Counted from the first letter of the stretch, positions 25,572 to 36,623 are shown. The stretch is DNA of 64,000 nt from Streptomyces sp. TBY4 (GCF_024213195.1 NZ_JANAVF010000005.1:410542-474541); one strand, 5' to 3'. Notes: generated from the letters alone by a model not told the origin. Translations and numbers: made by a program.

Positions 25572-26303
25572 CTAGAGCGTGAGCTCCAGGGCGCCGAGCT
25601 GGAGGGCTTCCAGGTCGGCGCAGCCGCCGGAGGCCAGGTCGAGGAGGGCGTTGAGTTCCTTGCGGTCGAAGGGCTCGCCCTCGGCCGTGCCCTGGACCTC
25701 GACAAAGCGGCCGTCGCCGGTGCAGACCACGTTCATGTCGGTCTCGGCGCGCACGTCCTCCTCGTAGCAGAGGTCGAGGAGCGGGACCCCGTCGACGATG
25801 CCGACGCTGACGGCGGCGACGGTGCCGGTGAGGGGCTTGCGGCCGGCCTTGATGAGCTTCTTGCCCTGGCCCCAGGAGATGGCGTCGGCCAGGGCCACGT
25901 AGGCGCCGGTGATGGCCGCGGTGCGGGTGCCGCCGTCGGCCTGGAGGACGTCGCAGTCCAGGACGATGGTGTTCTCGCCGAGGGCCTTGTAGTCGATGAC
26001 GGCGCGCAGCGAGCGGCCGATCAGGCGGGAGATCTCGTGAGTGCGGCCGCCGATCTTGCCGCGTACGGATTCGCGGTCGCCGCGGGTGTTCGTGGCGCGG
26101 GGCAGCATCGAGTACTCGGAGGTGACCCAGCCTTCGCCGCTGCCCTTGCGCCAGCGCGGGACGCCTTCGCTGAAGGAGGCGGTGCAGAAGACCTTGGTGT
26201 CCCCGAAGGAGACGAGGACGGAGCCCTCTGCGTGCTTGCTCCATCCGCGTTCGATGGTGACCGGGCGGAGCTGTTCGGGCGTACGGCCGTCGATGCGAGA
26301 CAT
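25572..26303 (-). CDS. rph: Ribonuclease PH
   Basis: 243-aa phosphorolytic 3'-5' exoribonuclease that trims tRNA 3' ends. RNase PH core features: [42 protein letters not shown] (RNA-binding arginines), [39 protein letters not shown], and [24 protein letters not shown] with acidic catalytic residues. No truncation. Often paired with rdgB in actinobacteria, as here with one gene between. Confidence 0.97.
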   Translation of the reverse strand: MSRIDGRTPEQLRPVTIERGWSKHAEGSVLVSFGDTKVFCTASFSEGVPRWRKGSGEGWVTSEYSMLPRATNTRGDRESVRGKIGGRTHEISRLIGRSLRAVIDYKALGENTIVLDCDVLQADGGTRTAAITGAYVALADAISWGQGKKLIKAGRKPLTGTVAAVSVGIVDGVPLLDLCYEEDVRAETDMNVVCTGDGRFVEVQGTAEGEPFDRKELNALLDLASGGCADLEALQLGALELTL

Positions 26304-26337
26304 GGCACCGAGCCTAGCCGGTGCGGAGGAACGAGAA

Positions 26338-26367
26338 GACCCCGTCCGGGTGCGTCCGGGCGGGGTC
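26338..26367 (-). terminator. Terminator of nagF
   Basis: Stem GACCCCG / CGGGGTC (7 bp) around an inner TCCGGG..CCGGG segment, between the IIB stop at 26420 and the rph start. The 5' side lies beyond the IIB gene on its strand. Confidence 0.6.
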
Positions 26368-26419
26368 CTGTCGTACGTACGGGTGCGCGCGGGGGCGCGT
26401 GCGAGCCGGTGGGCTCAGC

Positions 26420-26653
26420 TCACATCATGTCTTCGATGTCGGCGGCGATGGGGTCGGCGTCGGTGCCGATGACGACCTGGATCGCGGTGCCCATCTTGAC
26501 GACGCCGTGGGCGCCGGCGGCCTTCAGCGCGGCCTCGTCGACCTTGCTCGGGTCGATGACCTCGGTGCGCAGGCGGGTGATGCAGCCCTCGACCTCTTCG
26601 ATGTTCTCGATGCCGCCGAGCCCGGCGACGATCTTCTCAGCCTTGGTGGCCAT
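26420..26653 (-). CDS. nagF: PTS GlcNAc/glucose-type EIIB subunit
   Basis: 77-aa IIB protein, with the phospho-cysteine C24 in VEGCITRLRT and the HGVVKMGTAIQVVIG end. It passes phosphate from IIA(Crr) to incoming N-acetylglucosamine carried by a separate IIC. ATG at 26653 with GGGAG 6 nt upstream; an upstream frame has no ribosome site. A hairpin (GACCGCCC-CAACA-GGGCGGTC, 26699-26719) lies in its leader. It is divergent from the IIC gene, with a DasR-type site in the shared spacer. Symbol by analogy with the S. coelicolor locus as I recall it. Confidence 0.9.
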   Translation of the reverse strand: MATKAEKIVAGLGGIENIEEVEGCITRLRTEVIDPSKVDEAALKAAGAHGVVKMGTAIQVVIGTDADPIAADIEDMM

Positions 26654-26838
26654 GTGTTTCTCCCTGAGTTCTACGAAGAACGAGTCCGACTGACATCCGA
26701 CCGCCCCAACAGGGCGGTCCGCTTCGTCACGGTAGCCCACGTTTGGACCAGCTACGCGGGCACATGCCCGGTATCTGCCGAATGATGATGATCAGCATCA
26801 GCCTGCCCTCAAGGCGGGTGAAATGCGACCGCAACACA

Positions 26839-26854
26839 AGTGGTCTACACCAGT
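26839..26854. promoter_or_regulatory. DasR-responsive element (dre)
   Basis: AGTGGTCTACACCAGT, matching the dre consensus A(C/G)TGGTCTAGACCA(C/G)T at 15 of 16 positions. It lies 52 bp upstream of nagE1 and between it and nagF, so it may control both. Binding by the GntR-family GlcNAc regulator DasR is known for this class of site; here it is inferred. DasR itself is not in the window. Confidence 0.85.
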
Positions 26855-26905
26855 GTGCCGCAAGTGTCGCGACTGCCAAAAACGGGCCGGTCAGGGAGGA
26901 CGCGG

Positions 26906-28207
26906 ATGAGCGCGAGCAGCGCCGCAGCAGTGCCACAGCCGAAGTGGTGGAACGGCTTGTTCCAAGGGCTGCAGAAGATGGGCCGCAGCCTCCAGCTGCC
27001 GATCGCCGTCCTGCCGGCGGCGGGCATCCTGAACCGGTTCGGCCAGGACGACGTGTTCGGCAAGGACGGTCTGGGCTGGACGAACGTCGCCAAGATCATG
27101 GCCGCCGCGGGCGGCGCCCTGCTCAGCGCCGACATCGGCCTGCCGCTGCTCTTCTGCATCGGCGTCGCGATCGGCATGGCCAAGAAGGCGGACGGCTCGA
27201 CGGCCCTCGCGGCGGTGGTCGGCTTCCTCGTCTACCGGAGCGTGCTGCACGCCTTCCCCAAGTCCTGCCCCGAGGGGACCAAGGACATCAAGGGGGCCTG
27301 CCTGGGGGCCGGGGACGCCCTCACCGAGTACACGTACCAGAACCCAGGGGTGTTCGGCGGCATCGTCATGGGCCTGCTGGCCTCCTGGTTCTGGCAGCGC
27401 TACCACCGCGTGAAGCTGGTCGACTGGCTCGGCTTCTTCAACGGCCGCCGCCTGGTCCCGATCATCATGACCCTCGTCGCGATCGTCTTCGCCGTGCTCT
27501 GCCTGTGGATCTGGCCGCCGATCGGCAATGCGCTGGAGAGCTTCTCGGACTGGCTGGTGGGCCTGGGATCGCTGGGCGCGGGCATCTTCGGCGTCGCGAA
27601 CCGCGCGCTGCTGGTGATCGGCCTGCACCAGTTCCTGAACGTGCCGGTGTGGTTCCAGTTCGGCAGCTACACCAAGCCGGACGGGCAGACGGTCCACGGT
27701 GACATCCCGATGTTCCTCGCGGGCGACCCGAACGCCGGCCAGTTCCTCACCGGCTTCTTCCCGATCATGATGTTCGCGCTGCCCGCGGCGGCGCTGGCCA
27801 TCACGCACTGTGCGAAGCCGGCCCGGCGCAAGGAGGTCGGCGGCCTGATGCTCTCGGTCGGCCTGACCTCGTTCGTCACCGGCATCACCGAGCCGCTGGA
27901 GTACTCGTTCCTCTTCCTGGCGCCGGCGCTGTACGCGGTGCACGCGGTGCTGACGGGCGTGTCGATGGCGGTGACGTGGGCCTTCGGGGTCAAGGACGGC
28001 TTCAGCTTCTCGGCCGGCCTGATCGACTACCTCATCAACTGGAGCCTGGCGACGAAGCCCTGGGCGATCATTCCGATCGGCCTCTGCTTCGCGGTCGTCT
28101 ACTACGGCATCTTCCGCTTCGCGATCACCAAGTGGGACATCAAGACGCCCGGCCGGGAGTCGGACGAGGAGATCGCGGCGATGCAGGCGGAGAACACGAA
28201 GGCCTGA
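26906..28207 (+). CDS. nagE1: PTS GlcNAc-type EIIC permease
   Basis: 433-aa IIC permease with ~10 helices, of the glucose/GlcNAc group. Signatures: MGRSLQLPIAVLPAAGILNRFG, IGMAKKADGSTALAAVVGFLVY, LGAGIFGVANRALLVIGLHQFLN with GITEPLEYSFLFLAPALYAVHAVLTG (sugar-site GITEPLE loop). C-terminus ends in TPGRESDEE. ATG with AGGGAGGA ~5 nt upstream; a dre lies upstream and a terminator at 28405 downstream. It is paralogous to the next gene; a duplicated IIC is known for nagE1/nagE2, and nagE1 is the less studied. Confidence 0.93.
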   Translation: MSASSAAAVPQPKWWNGLFQGLQKMGRSLQLPIAVLPAAGILNRFGQDDVFGKDGLGWTNVAKIMAAAGGALLSADIGLPLLFCIGVAIGMAKKADGSTALAAVVGFLVYRSVLHAFPKSCPEGTKDIKGACLGAGDALTEYTYQNPGVFGGIVMGLLASWFWQRYHRVKLVDWLGFFNGRRLVPIIMTLVAIVFAVLCLWIWPPIGNALESFSDWLVGLGSLGAGIFGVANRALLVIGLHQFLNVPVWFQFGSYTKPDGQTVHGDIPMFLAGDPNAGQFLTGFFPIMMFALPAAALAITHCAKPARRKEVGGLMLSVGLTSFVTGITEPLEYSFLFLAPALYAVHAVLTGVSMAVTWAFGVKDGFSFSAGLIDYLINWSLATKPWAIIPIGLCFAVVYYGIFRFAITKWDIKTPGRESDEEIAAMQAENTKA

Positions 28208-28404
28208 GCCCCGCCTTCCCCCTGCCCCGGCCCCCGCCCCGGGACTTCCGGCCCGCGCGAGCCGCGGGCCGGAGGGGGCCCGAAGCCCCGCCCGGCCGCG
28301 GCCGGCCGTCCCGCCCGGGGCCGCCGCAGGGCCCCGCCCCGGGGCGCGCACGACCCTCCCGCTTGATGCCATAAGCCCTGGTCAGGGCCCACATATACGA
28401 GACG

Positions 28405-28437
28405 AAGGCCTCCGGATCCACAGGGTCCGGGGGCCTT
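28405..28437 (+). terminator. Terminator of nagE1
   Basis: Stem AAGGCC-TCCGGATCC / GGGTCCGG-GGGCCTT followed by TTG. It lies ~200 bp beyond the nagE1 stop. Confidence 0.75.
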
Positions 28438-28509
28438 TGCCGTGTATGCCCCGGTGTGTCTTCCACCACGGAATTGGTGGGTTCCTTACGCGGACCTCAC
28501 CGTGCTACA

Positions 28510-28542
28510 ACTGGTCTACACCACTGAGTGGTGTAGACCACG
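28510..28542. promoter_or_regulatory. Double DasR site (two adjacent dre)
   Basis: Two dre-like sites separated by one base: ACTGGTCTACACCACT (28510-28525) and AGTGGTGTAGACCACG (28527-28542). Each matches the 16-bp consensus with one or two changes; together they form a near-perfect inverted repeat around ~28526. They lie ~95 bp upstream of the nagE2 ATG and fit repression by DasR. Inference of DasR binding is from the motif. Confidence 0.88.
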
Positions 28543-28635
28543 TAGGCCTTTCGGCCCCGCGGTCCCCCGTTCCGAGACGCTGCCAACCCCCCGTGTTCCA
28601 CGTCCTGGCAGAGCCTTGTCCACTGGAGGAAGACC

Positions 28636-29907
<1,272 letters not shown>

Positions 29908-29937
29908 GCAGGTACGTACCGCACGCGGGTACGCACG

Positions 29938-29973
29938 AAGCCCCCGCTCTCCCGGAAGGGAGGGCGGGGGCTT
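29938..29973 (+). terminator. Terminator of nagE2
   Basis: Long stem AAGCCCCCGC-TCTCCC / GGGAGG-GCGGGGGCTT with GGAA loop, followed by TCG. It ends 30 bp before the stop of the convergent MBL gene. Confidence 0.85.
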
Positions 29974-30001
29974 TCGCGTACGGGCAGGGCCGCCAGAAGG
30001 G

Positions 30002-30754
30002 TCAGACCTCGTACACCGCGCCGGTGTACGCGAGCTCCACCGGGCCGTCGTAGACCGCGCGGGCGTCCGCCAGGTTGCGTTCGGCGTCCGTCCACGGCGG
30101 GATGTGGGTCAGGACGAGGCGGCCGGCGCGGCCCGCGCGGGCGAACTCGCCGGCCTCGCGGCCGTTGAGGTGGAGGTCCGGGATGTCCTCCTTGCCGTGC
30201 GTGAAGGAGGCCTCGCACAGGAACAGGTCGGTGTCCTCGGTGAGCAGCCCCAGCTCGGGGCAGACGCCGGTGTCGCCGGAGTACGTCAGCGCGCGGCCGC
30301 CGTGCTCGACGCGGATCCCATAGGACTCGACCGGGTGGCAGACCTTCTCGGTGCGGACCTGGAACGGGCCGATCTCGAAGGTGCCGGACTTCAGGGTCCG
30401 GAAGTCGAAGACCTCGCTCATGGAACGCTCGTCGGGCACGTCCTCGTAGGCGGTGGACAGCCGCTTCTCGGTGCCCTCGGGGCCGTAGACGGGGATGGTG
30501 CCGCAGCGGCCGCCCTCGTGGCGGTAGAAGCGGGCGACGAAGTACGCGCACATGTCGATGCAGTGATCGGCGTGCAGGTGGCTGAGGAAGATCGCGTCGA
30601 GATCGTAGAGCCCGATGTGCCGCTGGAGCTCCCCGAGGGAGCCGTTGCCCATGTCGAGGAGCAGCCGGAAGCCGTCGGCCTCGACGAGGTAGCTCGAACA
30701 GGCCGATTCCGCGGACGGGAACGAGCCCGAACAGCCGACGACGGTGAGCTTCAT
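30002..30754 (-). CDS. MBL-fold metallo-hydrolase
   Basis: 250-aa metallo-beta-lactamase fold, close to the ribonuclease Z/arylsulfatase-like group. The metal motif is H59-L-H61-A-D63-H64, preceded by MKLTVVGCSGSFPSAESACSSYLVEADGFRLLLDMGNGSLG; further ligands probably lie in YSGDTG (central Asp) and TH in VLTHIPPW. ATG at 30754 with GGAGG 10 nt upstream. Substrate is unknown. Transcribed away from the PemK-like gene. Confidence 0.9.
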   Translation of the reverse strand: MKLTVVGCSGSFPSAESACSSYLVEADGFRLLLDMGNGSLGELQRHIGLYDLDAIFLSHLHADHCIDMCAYFVARFYRHEGGRCGTIPVYGPEGTEKRLSTAYEDVPDERSMSEVFDFRTLKSGTFEIGPFQVRTEKVCHPVESYGIRVEHGGRALTYSGDTGVCPELGLLTEDTDLFLCEASFTHGKEDIPDLHLNGREAGEFARAGRAGRLVLTHIPPWTDAERNLADARAVYDGPVELAYTGAVYEV

Positions 30755-30981
30755 GGAGCGTGAACCTCCGTGGACGGTCCGTGGACGGAATGCGGGCCGT
30801 GCGTGGGTCGAGCGTAAGGCGCGAAACGTCCGGTCGCTCCTCCGCGGCGGGCCGTTGTGGGGCGAATCACCTGAGCTGTCACCCGGGGGAGCGACGGGGC
30901 GGCCCCGGGTTGCCGTGGGTTGCCGTGGGGAGGGCATGCCGCTGCCGTGCCGGGGGCGGCGGGCAGGACTACGGTCGGAGT

Positions 30982-31410
30982 ATGGACACGTCCTGGTGGC
31001 CTGCGGTCGCCGCGGTGGTGATCGTGATCCTGCTGGTGCTCCTCCCCCGGCGGGCGCGGCGGGTCCGCCGGGCCCCGGACCCGCCCCACGGACCGGGACC
31101 GCTGCCGCGGCCGGAGGCCGGCGAGCTGTGGTCCCTGGAGGACGGGCGGCCCGTGCTGGTGCTGGGCGTACGGGGCCACCGGGCGCGGATCGCGCGGATC
31201 ACCGGGAAGTACGACGACCGGCGCGCCGGGGTGATCCCGCTGCCGCCGGGGGTGGTCGGGGCCCGGGGCGGGTTCCTGGAGGCGGACCGGGTGGTGGAGG
31301 TGTCGGTATGGGAGTTCGCGAGGGCGCGGCGGCTGGGGACGGTGGATCCGGCGGTGTGGGACGAGGTGAAGGGGCTCGGGGGACTCGGGGGGCACGGGGC
31401 GTCCGGCTGA
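30982..31410 (+). CDS. PemK/MazF-like protein with membrane anchor
   Basis: 142 aa. A short N-terminal helix (WWPAVAAVVIVILLVLLP) precedes a PemK/MazF-like barrel: PEAGELWSLEDGRPVLVLGVRGHRARIARITGKYDDRR. A MazF fold on a membrane anchor, with no linked antitoxin, is typical of Streptomyces PemK-like proteins, not of a functional toxin pair. GGAG sits only one base from the ATG. The stop overlaps the start region of the downstream DUF488 gene. Confidence 0.7.
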   Translation: MDTSWWPAVAAVVIVILLVLLPRRARRVRRAPDPPHGPGPLPRPEAGELWSLEDGRPVLVLGVRGHRARIARITGKYDDRRAGVIPLPPGVVGARGGFLEADRVVEVSVWEFARARRLGTVDPAVWDEVKGLGGLGGHGASG

Positions 31411-31748
31411 AGCGGGTCTACGATCCCCCCGAGCCGGGGCTGGACGGGGTCCGCGTGCTCGTGGACCGGCTGTGGCCGCGGGGGCTGTCGAAGGAGGCGG
31501 CGGGGGTCGACGAGTGGGCCAAGGCCGTTGCCCCTTCGGGGGAGCTGCGGAAGTGGTTCCACGGGGGCGGGTCCGTGGCGGAGTTCCGGGAGCGGTACGC
31601 GGTGGAGCTTCGCTCGGAGGAGGCGGTGGCGGAGTTGGCGCGGCTGCGGGTCGCTGCCGCGGGCGGGACGGTCACGCTGCTGACTGCCGTCAAGGATCCG
31701 GGGGAGAGTCACGCGGGGGTGCTGGCCGCACTGCTGGCGCCTTCTTGA
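31356..31748 (+). CDS. DUF488 family protein
   Basis: Core sequence RLKRVYDPPEPGLDGVRVLVDRLWPRGLSKEAAGVDEWAKAVAPSGELRKWF...LLTAVKDPGESHAGVLAALL is a clear DUF488 domain of ~115 residues. Nearest usable start codon in frame is GTG at 31356, inside the PemK-like gene, which overlaps it by 55 bp; homologues usually begin near the RLKRVY segment, so a start around 31400 (CTG or another non-standard codon) is possible. No ribosome site is clear. Function unknown. Confidence 0.75.
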   Translation: MGRGEGARGTRGARGVRLKRVYDPPEPGLDGVRVLVDRLWPRGLSKEAAGVDEWAKAVAPSGELRKWFHGGGSVAEFRERYAVELRSEEAVAELARLRVAAAGGTVTLLTAVKDPGESHAGVLAALLAPS

Positions 31749-32132
31749 CGCGCCGCTCGCGCGGTGCGGCCCCTGGGGGGGGCCTTACCGGCTTCGCGCC
31801 GCTGCGCCGGACTCCGTCCGGCGGTGGCCGGTCGGCGCTGCCGCCACTGCCGTCCCGGCACTGGCCCGGTGGGCGGGTGCGGCTGGGTGGGCCCTGCGGG
31901 GCGAAGTCCCCTACCCGCCCTTCCACCGTTCCCCGGGCTTTGCCCGGACCCCAGTCCTCAAGCGCCGGACGGCTGGGTTGTCCGGACGTCCGGCGTTCAC
32001 GTGCAGGCCGAGGCCGGCCAAATCCAGCCTCGCCGGCGTTTGAGGCGCAGGGGTCCGGGGACTGGTCCCCGGCAACGGCGCCGCACACAGCCCCTCCGGC
32101 GTTTGAGGAGCGGGTCCGGGGACCGGTTCGGG
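31749..32132. repeat. Dispersed GC-rich repeat, no gene
   Basis: Holds a ~90-bp copy of the dispersed repeat (CTACCCGCCCTTCCACCGTTCCC..GTCCTCAAGCGCCGGACGGCTGG; 31909-31975) plus several shorter palindromic words (GGCGTTTGAGG at ~32035-32045 and ~32098-32108). The inverse orientation occurs at ~130-215 and the same orientation at ~38390-38456. No credible frame is seen. Confidence 0.75.
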
Positions 32133-33458
<1,326 letters not shown>

Positions 33459-33566
33459 TCAGGCGGCAGTACAGATGGCGCTGGCGAGGCGGCACAGGTC
33501 GACGTGCAGCCGCGCCACAAGCAGCAGCCTGCCGGGCGTCTCGATGCTCACGTCGTGGGAAACCAT
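33459..33566 (-). CDS. Short Cys-containing leader peptide
   Basis: 35-codon ORF (starts MVSHDVSIETPGRLLLVA, ends HVDLCRLASAICTAA). It has the LCRLxSxxC core that I recall for 'putative leader peptides' ahead of sulfur-assimilation genes in streptomycetes, with codons for Cys at positions 25 and 32. It precedes cysO-cysM and is followed by a hairpin. Likely role: a cysteine-responsive regulator of this operon. No clear ribosome site is seen, so translation remains to be shown. Confidence 0.75.
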   Translation of the reverse strand: MVSHDVSIETPGRLLLVARLHVDLCRLASAICTAA

Positions 33567-33665
33567 GCGGTCATGTTAACGATTCCCGACCCCTGGTTTG
33601 GAGTGTGATTCCGCATCGTGGACGGATATCGCTCACATCGTGAGAATCGGGCCGGTTCCTGATCC

Positions 33666-34088
33666 TCAGTAGGCCGCTACGACCTGCACTTCTTCCTCCG
33701 TGATCACGCCTTCGACGATCCGGTACGACCGGAACTGGAACTCCCCGAGGCCGTCCTTGTCCGCCGTGGAGACCAGTACGTAGTGCGCGCCGGGCTCGTT
33801 CGCGTACGTCACGTCCGTGCGCGAGGGGTAGGCCTCGGTGGCGGTGTGCGAGTGGTAGACGACGACGGGCTCCTCGTCGCGGTCGTCCAGTTCGCGGTAG
33901 AGCTTCAGCAGGTCCTTGGAGTCGAACTCGTAGAACGTGGGCGAGCGGGCCGCGTTCAGCATCGGCACGAACCGCTCCGGGCGGTCCGTGCCCGCCGGGC
34001 CGGCCACCACGCCGCAGGCCTCGTCGGGGTGGTCCTGACGGGCGTGCGCGACGATCCGGTCGTACAGGTCCTGGGTGATGGTCAGCAT
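33666..34088 (-). CDS. mec: CysO-cysteine peptidase (JAMM/M67, Mec family)
   Basis: 140-aa zinc metalloprotease of the JAMM fold. The zinc site E23 (PDEACGVVAG), H79, H81 and D92 (YHSHTATEAYPSRTD) is intact. In mycobacteria Mec releases cysteine from CysO-cysteine. It is upstream of the leader peptide on the same strand with a 99-bp gap to the leader start, so it may be a separate or partly coupled transcription unit. Completes a CysM-CysO-Mec route to cysteine. Confidence 0.93.
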   Translation of the reverse strand: MLTITQDLYDRIVAHARQDHPDEACGVVAGPAGTDRPERFVPMLNAARSPTFYEFDSKDLLKLYRELDDRDEEPVVVYHSHTATEAYPSRTDVTYANEPGAHYVLVSTADKDGLGEFQFRSYRIVEGVITEEEVQVVAAY

Positions 34089-34244
34089 GAGCGACAGGAT
34101 AAGCAGACGGGCCCGCCCGTACCGAGGACTGGTATGGGCGGGCCCGAATGATGGACACGGCCCGCTGTGCGCACGGGATCGCGCCGGAAAGCCGCGCGGT
34201 TCCCGGCCGTAGCAGGCGGCCGGGACCCACGGTTCGAGGAGGCC

Positions 34245-35666
34245 CTACGAGGCCTTGGTGAAGGCGGCGCCGCGCGGGTCGCGGGACTTCATCACCAGGT
34301 AGGAGACGCCCAGCAGCAGACCCCACAGCGGGGCGCAGTAGAGCGAGACCCGGGCGTCCTTGTCGACGCCCATCATCACGATCACCATGCCGATGAAGGC
34401 CAGGGCGAAATAGCTCGTGTACGGGGCGCCGGGGGCGCGGAACGGGGACTTGGGGAGGTCGCCGCGGTCGGAGGCTGCGCGGTAGCGGATCTGGCAGACC
34501 AGGATCATGATCCAGGCCCACATGCCGGAGATGGTGGCGAAGGAGACGACGTAGTCGAAGGCCTTGCCCGGGGCGACGTAGTTGATCCAGACGCCCACCA
34601 GCATCAGCGCCGCCGAGAAGGTGGTGCCGATCAGGGGGGTGCCGTTCTTGGTGAGCCGGGTGAAGAACTTCGGGCCCTGGCCGTTGAGGGCGAGGTCGCG
34701 CAGCATGCGGCCGGTGGAGTACATGCCCGAGTTGCAGGAGGACAGGGCCGCGGTCAGGACGACGAAGTTGACGATCGCGGCACCGACGCCGAGGCCCATC
34801 TTCTCGAAGGCGGCGACGAAGGGGCTGACGCCGGGCTGGAACTCGTGCCACGGGACGACCGACAGGATCATGATGAGCGCGCCGACGTAGAAGACGGCGA
34901 TGCGCCACGGCACGGTGTTGATGGCCTTGGGCAGGGTCTTCTCGGGGTCCTTGGACTCGCCGGCGGTGACGCCGACCAGCTCGACGGCGAGGAAGGCGAA
35001 CATCACGATCTGCAGGGTCATCAGCGTGCCGCCGATGCCCTTGGGGAAGAAGCCGCCGTCGTTCCACAGGTTGGAGACGGTGGCGGTGTCCGCGGCGTCG
35101 GAGAAGCCGATGGTGAGGATGCCGGCGCAGATCAGGATCATGCCGACGATGGCGGTGACCTTGACCATGGAGAACCAGAACTCCAGCTCGCCGAAGAGCT
35201 TCACGGAGATCAGGTTGGCGCCGTAGAGGATGACCGTGAAGATCAGCGCGTACGCCCATTGCGGGAAGCTGTCATGGGTCCAGTACGACATGTACTGGGC
35301 GGCGGCGGTGACTTCGGTGATGCCGGTGACCACCCAGAAGAGCCAGTAGGTCCAGCCGGTCACGTATCCCCAGAACGGGCCGAGGAATTCACGGGCGTAG
35401 TCCGAGAAGGAGCCGGACACCGGGCGGTACATGAGCAGTTCGCCCAGGGCCCGCATGATGAAGAAGATGACCAGGCCCGCGATGGCGTAGGCCAGGATCA
35501 GGCTGGGACCGGCCTTGGAGATGGCCTTGCCGGCGCCCAGGAAGAGGCCGGTGCCGATGGCGCCGCCGATCGCGATCATCTGGATCTGGCGGGCGCCGAG
35601 TGCGCGGTGGTAGCCGTCGCCCTCGGTGGTGTCGTGCTGCTGCTCGTCGACCTGTACGGAGGTCAT
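34245..35666 (-). CDS. Amino-acid permease (APC family)
   Basis: 473 aa, 12 helices, APC superfamily. Signature helices: ARQIQMIAIGGAIGTGLFLGAGKAISKAGPSLILAYAIAGLVIFFIMRALGELL (GTGLF substrate-binding loop), YVTGWTYWLFWVVTGITE, and VELVGVTAGESKDPEKTLPKAI. This fits GABA/aromatic/basic amino-acid permeases; the substrate is not defined. Start at 35666 is the first codon in a sensible N-terminus; the ribosome site is weak (AAAGG ~11 nt). Upstream lies a long region with a 14-bp palindrome. Confidence 0.92.
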   Translation of the reverse strand: MTSVQVDEQQHDTTEGDGYHRALGARQIQMIAIGGAIGTGLFLGAGKAISKAGPSLILAYAIAGLVIFFIMRALGELLMYRPVSGSFSDYAREFLGPFWGYVTGWTYWLFWVVTGITEVTAAAQYMSYWTHDSFPQWAYALIFTVILYGANLISVKLFGELEFWFSMVKVTAIVGMILICAGILTIGFSDAADTATVSNLWNDGGFFPKGIGGTLMTLQIVMFAFLAVELVGVTAGESKDPEKTLPKAINTVPWRIAVFYVGALIMILSVVPWHEFQPGVSPFVAAFEKMGLGVGAAIVNFVVLTAALSSCNSGMYSTGRMLRDLALNGQGPKFFTRLTKNGTPLIGTTFSAALMLVGVWINYVAPGKAFDYVVSFATISGMWAWIMILVCQIRYRAASDRGDLPKSPFRAPGAPYTSYFALAFIGMVIVMMGVDKDARVSLYCAPLWGLLLGVSYLVMKSRDPRGAAFTKAS

Positions 35667-35873
35667 GTCTTGGTGCGCCTTTCTCCACGCCGACCCGCGC
35701 CATGACTGGCAGCGGATCGGGTCCTCGATCCCCCCGGATACGGATGGAGTTGCACGCCGGCGGTCAGCCGGTTCAAGCAGGCCGGGGGACATGGGTGGCG
35801 CCCCGTCGGCGGCCGCGCAAGATTTATCACGCGCTTACGGGTGCAGGAGGGCAGAAATTGTGACGCAGGGCAT

Positions 35874-35898
35874 AAAAAAATCAGGACATAGGCCCTGA
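35874..35898 (-). terminator. T-run terminator on the minus strand
   Basis: On the minus strand TCAGG-GCCTATGT-CCTGA is followed by TTTTTTT. It reads downstream of DUF2017-clpS and is one of the few classic U-run terminators in the window. Confidence 0.7.
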
Positions 35899-35902
35899 AA
35901 TG

Positions 35903-35933
35903 GATCAGATCACCACATCGTGGTGATCTGATC
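35903..35933. promoter_or_regulatory. Perfect 14-bp inverted repeat (operator or terminator)
   Basis: GATCAGATCACCAC - ATC - GTGGTGATCTGATC. AT-rich for this genome, in the region between DUF2017 and the permease. It could bind a GntR/LysR-type protein controlling the permease, or form an RNA hairpin ahead of the T-run terminator. The 3-nt central spacer fits a protein dimer; the position fits the RNA role. Confidence 0.6.
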
Positions 35934-36008
35934 GTTATCCGGATTTGAGCGTCCGCTGAGCGAACGGCGGACCTACTTGAGGATCTTCAGAGGGTCCTCG
36001 AGAAGTCC

Positions 36009-36623
36009 TCAGAGAGTGTCCGCGAGCGTCTCGACGAGGGTCTCCTGGAGGCCGCCGAGCCAGAGGTACGCCATCACCATCGGCTTGCGCGGATCGTCGT
36101 CCGGCAGCCGGAACAGCACCGCGCTCTCGTCGTCCTCCGTGATGTCGAGGCGGGCCGCGATGGTGAGCCGCAGGTCGTTCAGGGCGCCCAGCCAGCGCAG
36201 CCGCAGTTCTCCGGCGACCTCCAGGACGGCCGCCCCGTCGCCGGCCGGGGTGAGCCCGTCCAGGCTGCGCACGACAGCCAGCGCGTCCTCCCGCTTGCGG
36301 GTGCGCAGGTCGTTCTCGGTGAAGCGGCGGAACTCGGCCGAGTGGGCCCGCAGCTCCTCCGCGTCGGCGTCGGCCGGGGTCCCCGGGCCGCCGTAGGCGT
36401 CGGGGAAGAGCCGGGCCAGGGCGGGGTCCGACGGGGGCTCGGTCGGGCCGTCGGAGGCGGCGAAGAGCGCGGCCAGCGGGTCGGCGTCCGGGTCGGGCTC
36501 GGGCTCTCCGGGGCCGATGAGCTCCAGCAGCTGCACGGCCAGGGAGCGCAGGATCGAGATCTCGATCTCGTCCAGCGCGATGGCGGCCCCGCCGGCCTTC
36601 AGGGGCTCGAACACGCCGCCCAT
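36009..36623 (-). CDS. DUF2017 family protein
   Basis: 204 aa. Helical segments with Asp/Glu/Pro linker: GGVFEPLKAGGAAIALDEIEISILRSLAVQLLELIG; RAHSAEFRRFTENDLRTRKREDALAVVRSL; the end MAYLWLGGLQETLVETLADTL. DUF2017 in actinobacteria travels next to clpS, as here, so a role in the Clp protease or N-degron pathway is inferred. ATG overlaps the clpS stop (ATGA), giving translational coupling. Confidence 0.9.
   Translation of the reverse strand: MGGVFEPLKAGGAAIALDEIEISILRSLAVQLLELIGPGEPEPDPDADPLAALFAASDGPTEPPSDPALARLFPDAYGGPGTPADADAEELRAHSAEFRRFTENDLRTRKREDALAVVRSLDGLTPAGDGAAVLEVAGELRLRWLGALNDLRLTIAARLDITEDDESAVLFRLPDDDPRKPMVMAYLWLGGLQETLVETLADTL

Larger units (their letters stand above)
28208..28635. 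other. Intergenic control region, no gene
   Basis: Bases 28208-28380 are GC-rich without recognisable features. A terminator (28405-28437) ends nagE1. A promoter/operator region for nagE2 with two dre sites (28510-28542) follows. No ribosome site or credible small frame is seen. Confidence 0.7.
35667..36008. other. Permease promoter region with palindrome and terminator, no gene
   Basis: No coding frame is credible. The region is locally AT-richer (35860-35940). It contains a T-run terminator (35874-35898), a perfect 14-bp inverted repeat (35903-35933) and nothing else recognised. Confidence 0.7.

Noticed and set aside
26741..26756. Second dre-like site near nagF (GTTTGGACCAGCTA)
   Set aside because: Only one half resembles the consensus; insufficient to call.
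26891..28372. Antisense frame of nagE1
   Set aside because: Mirrors the IIC coding sequence and has no independent features.
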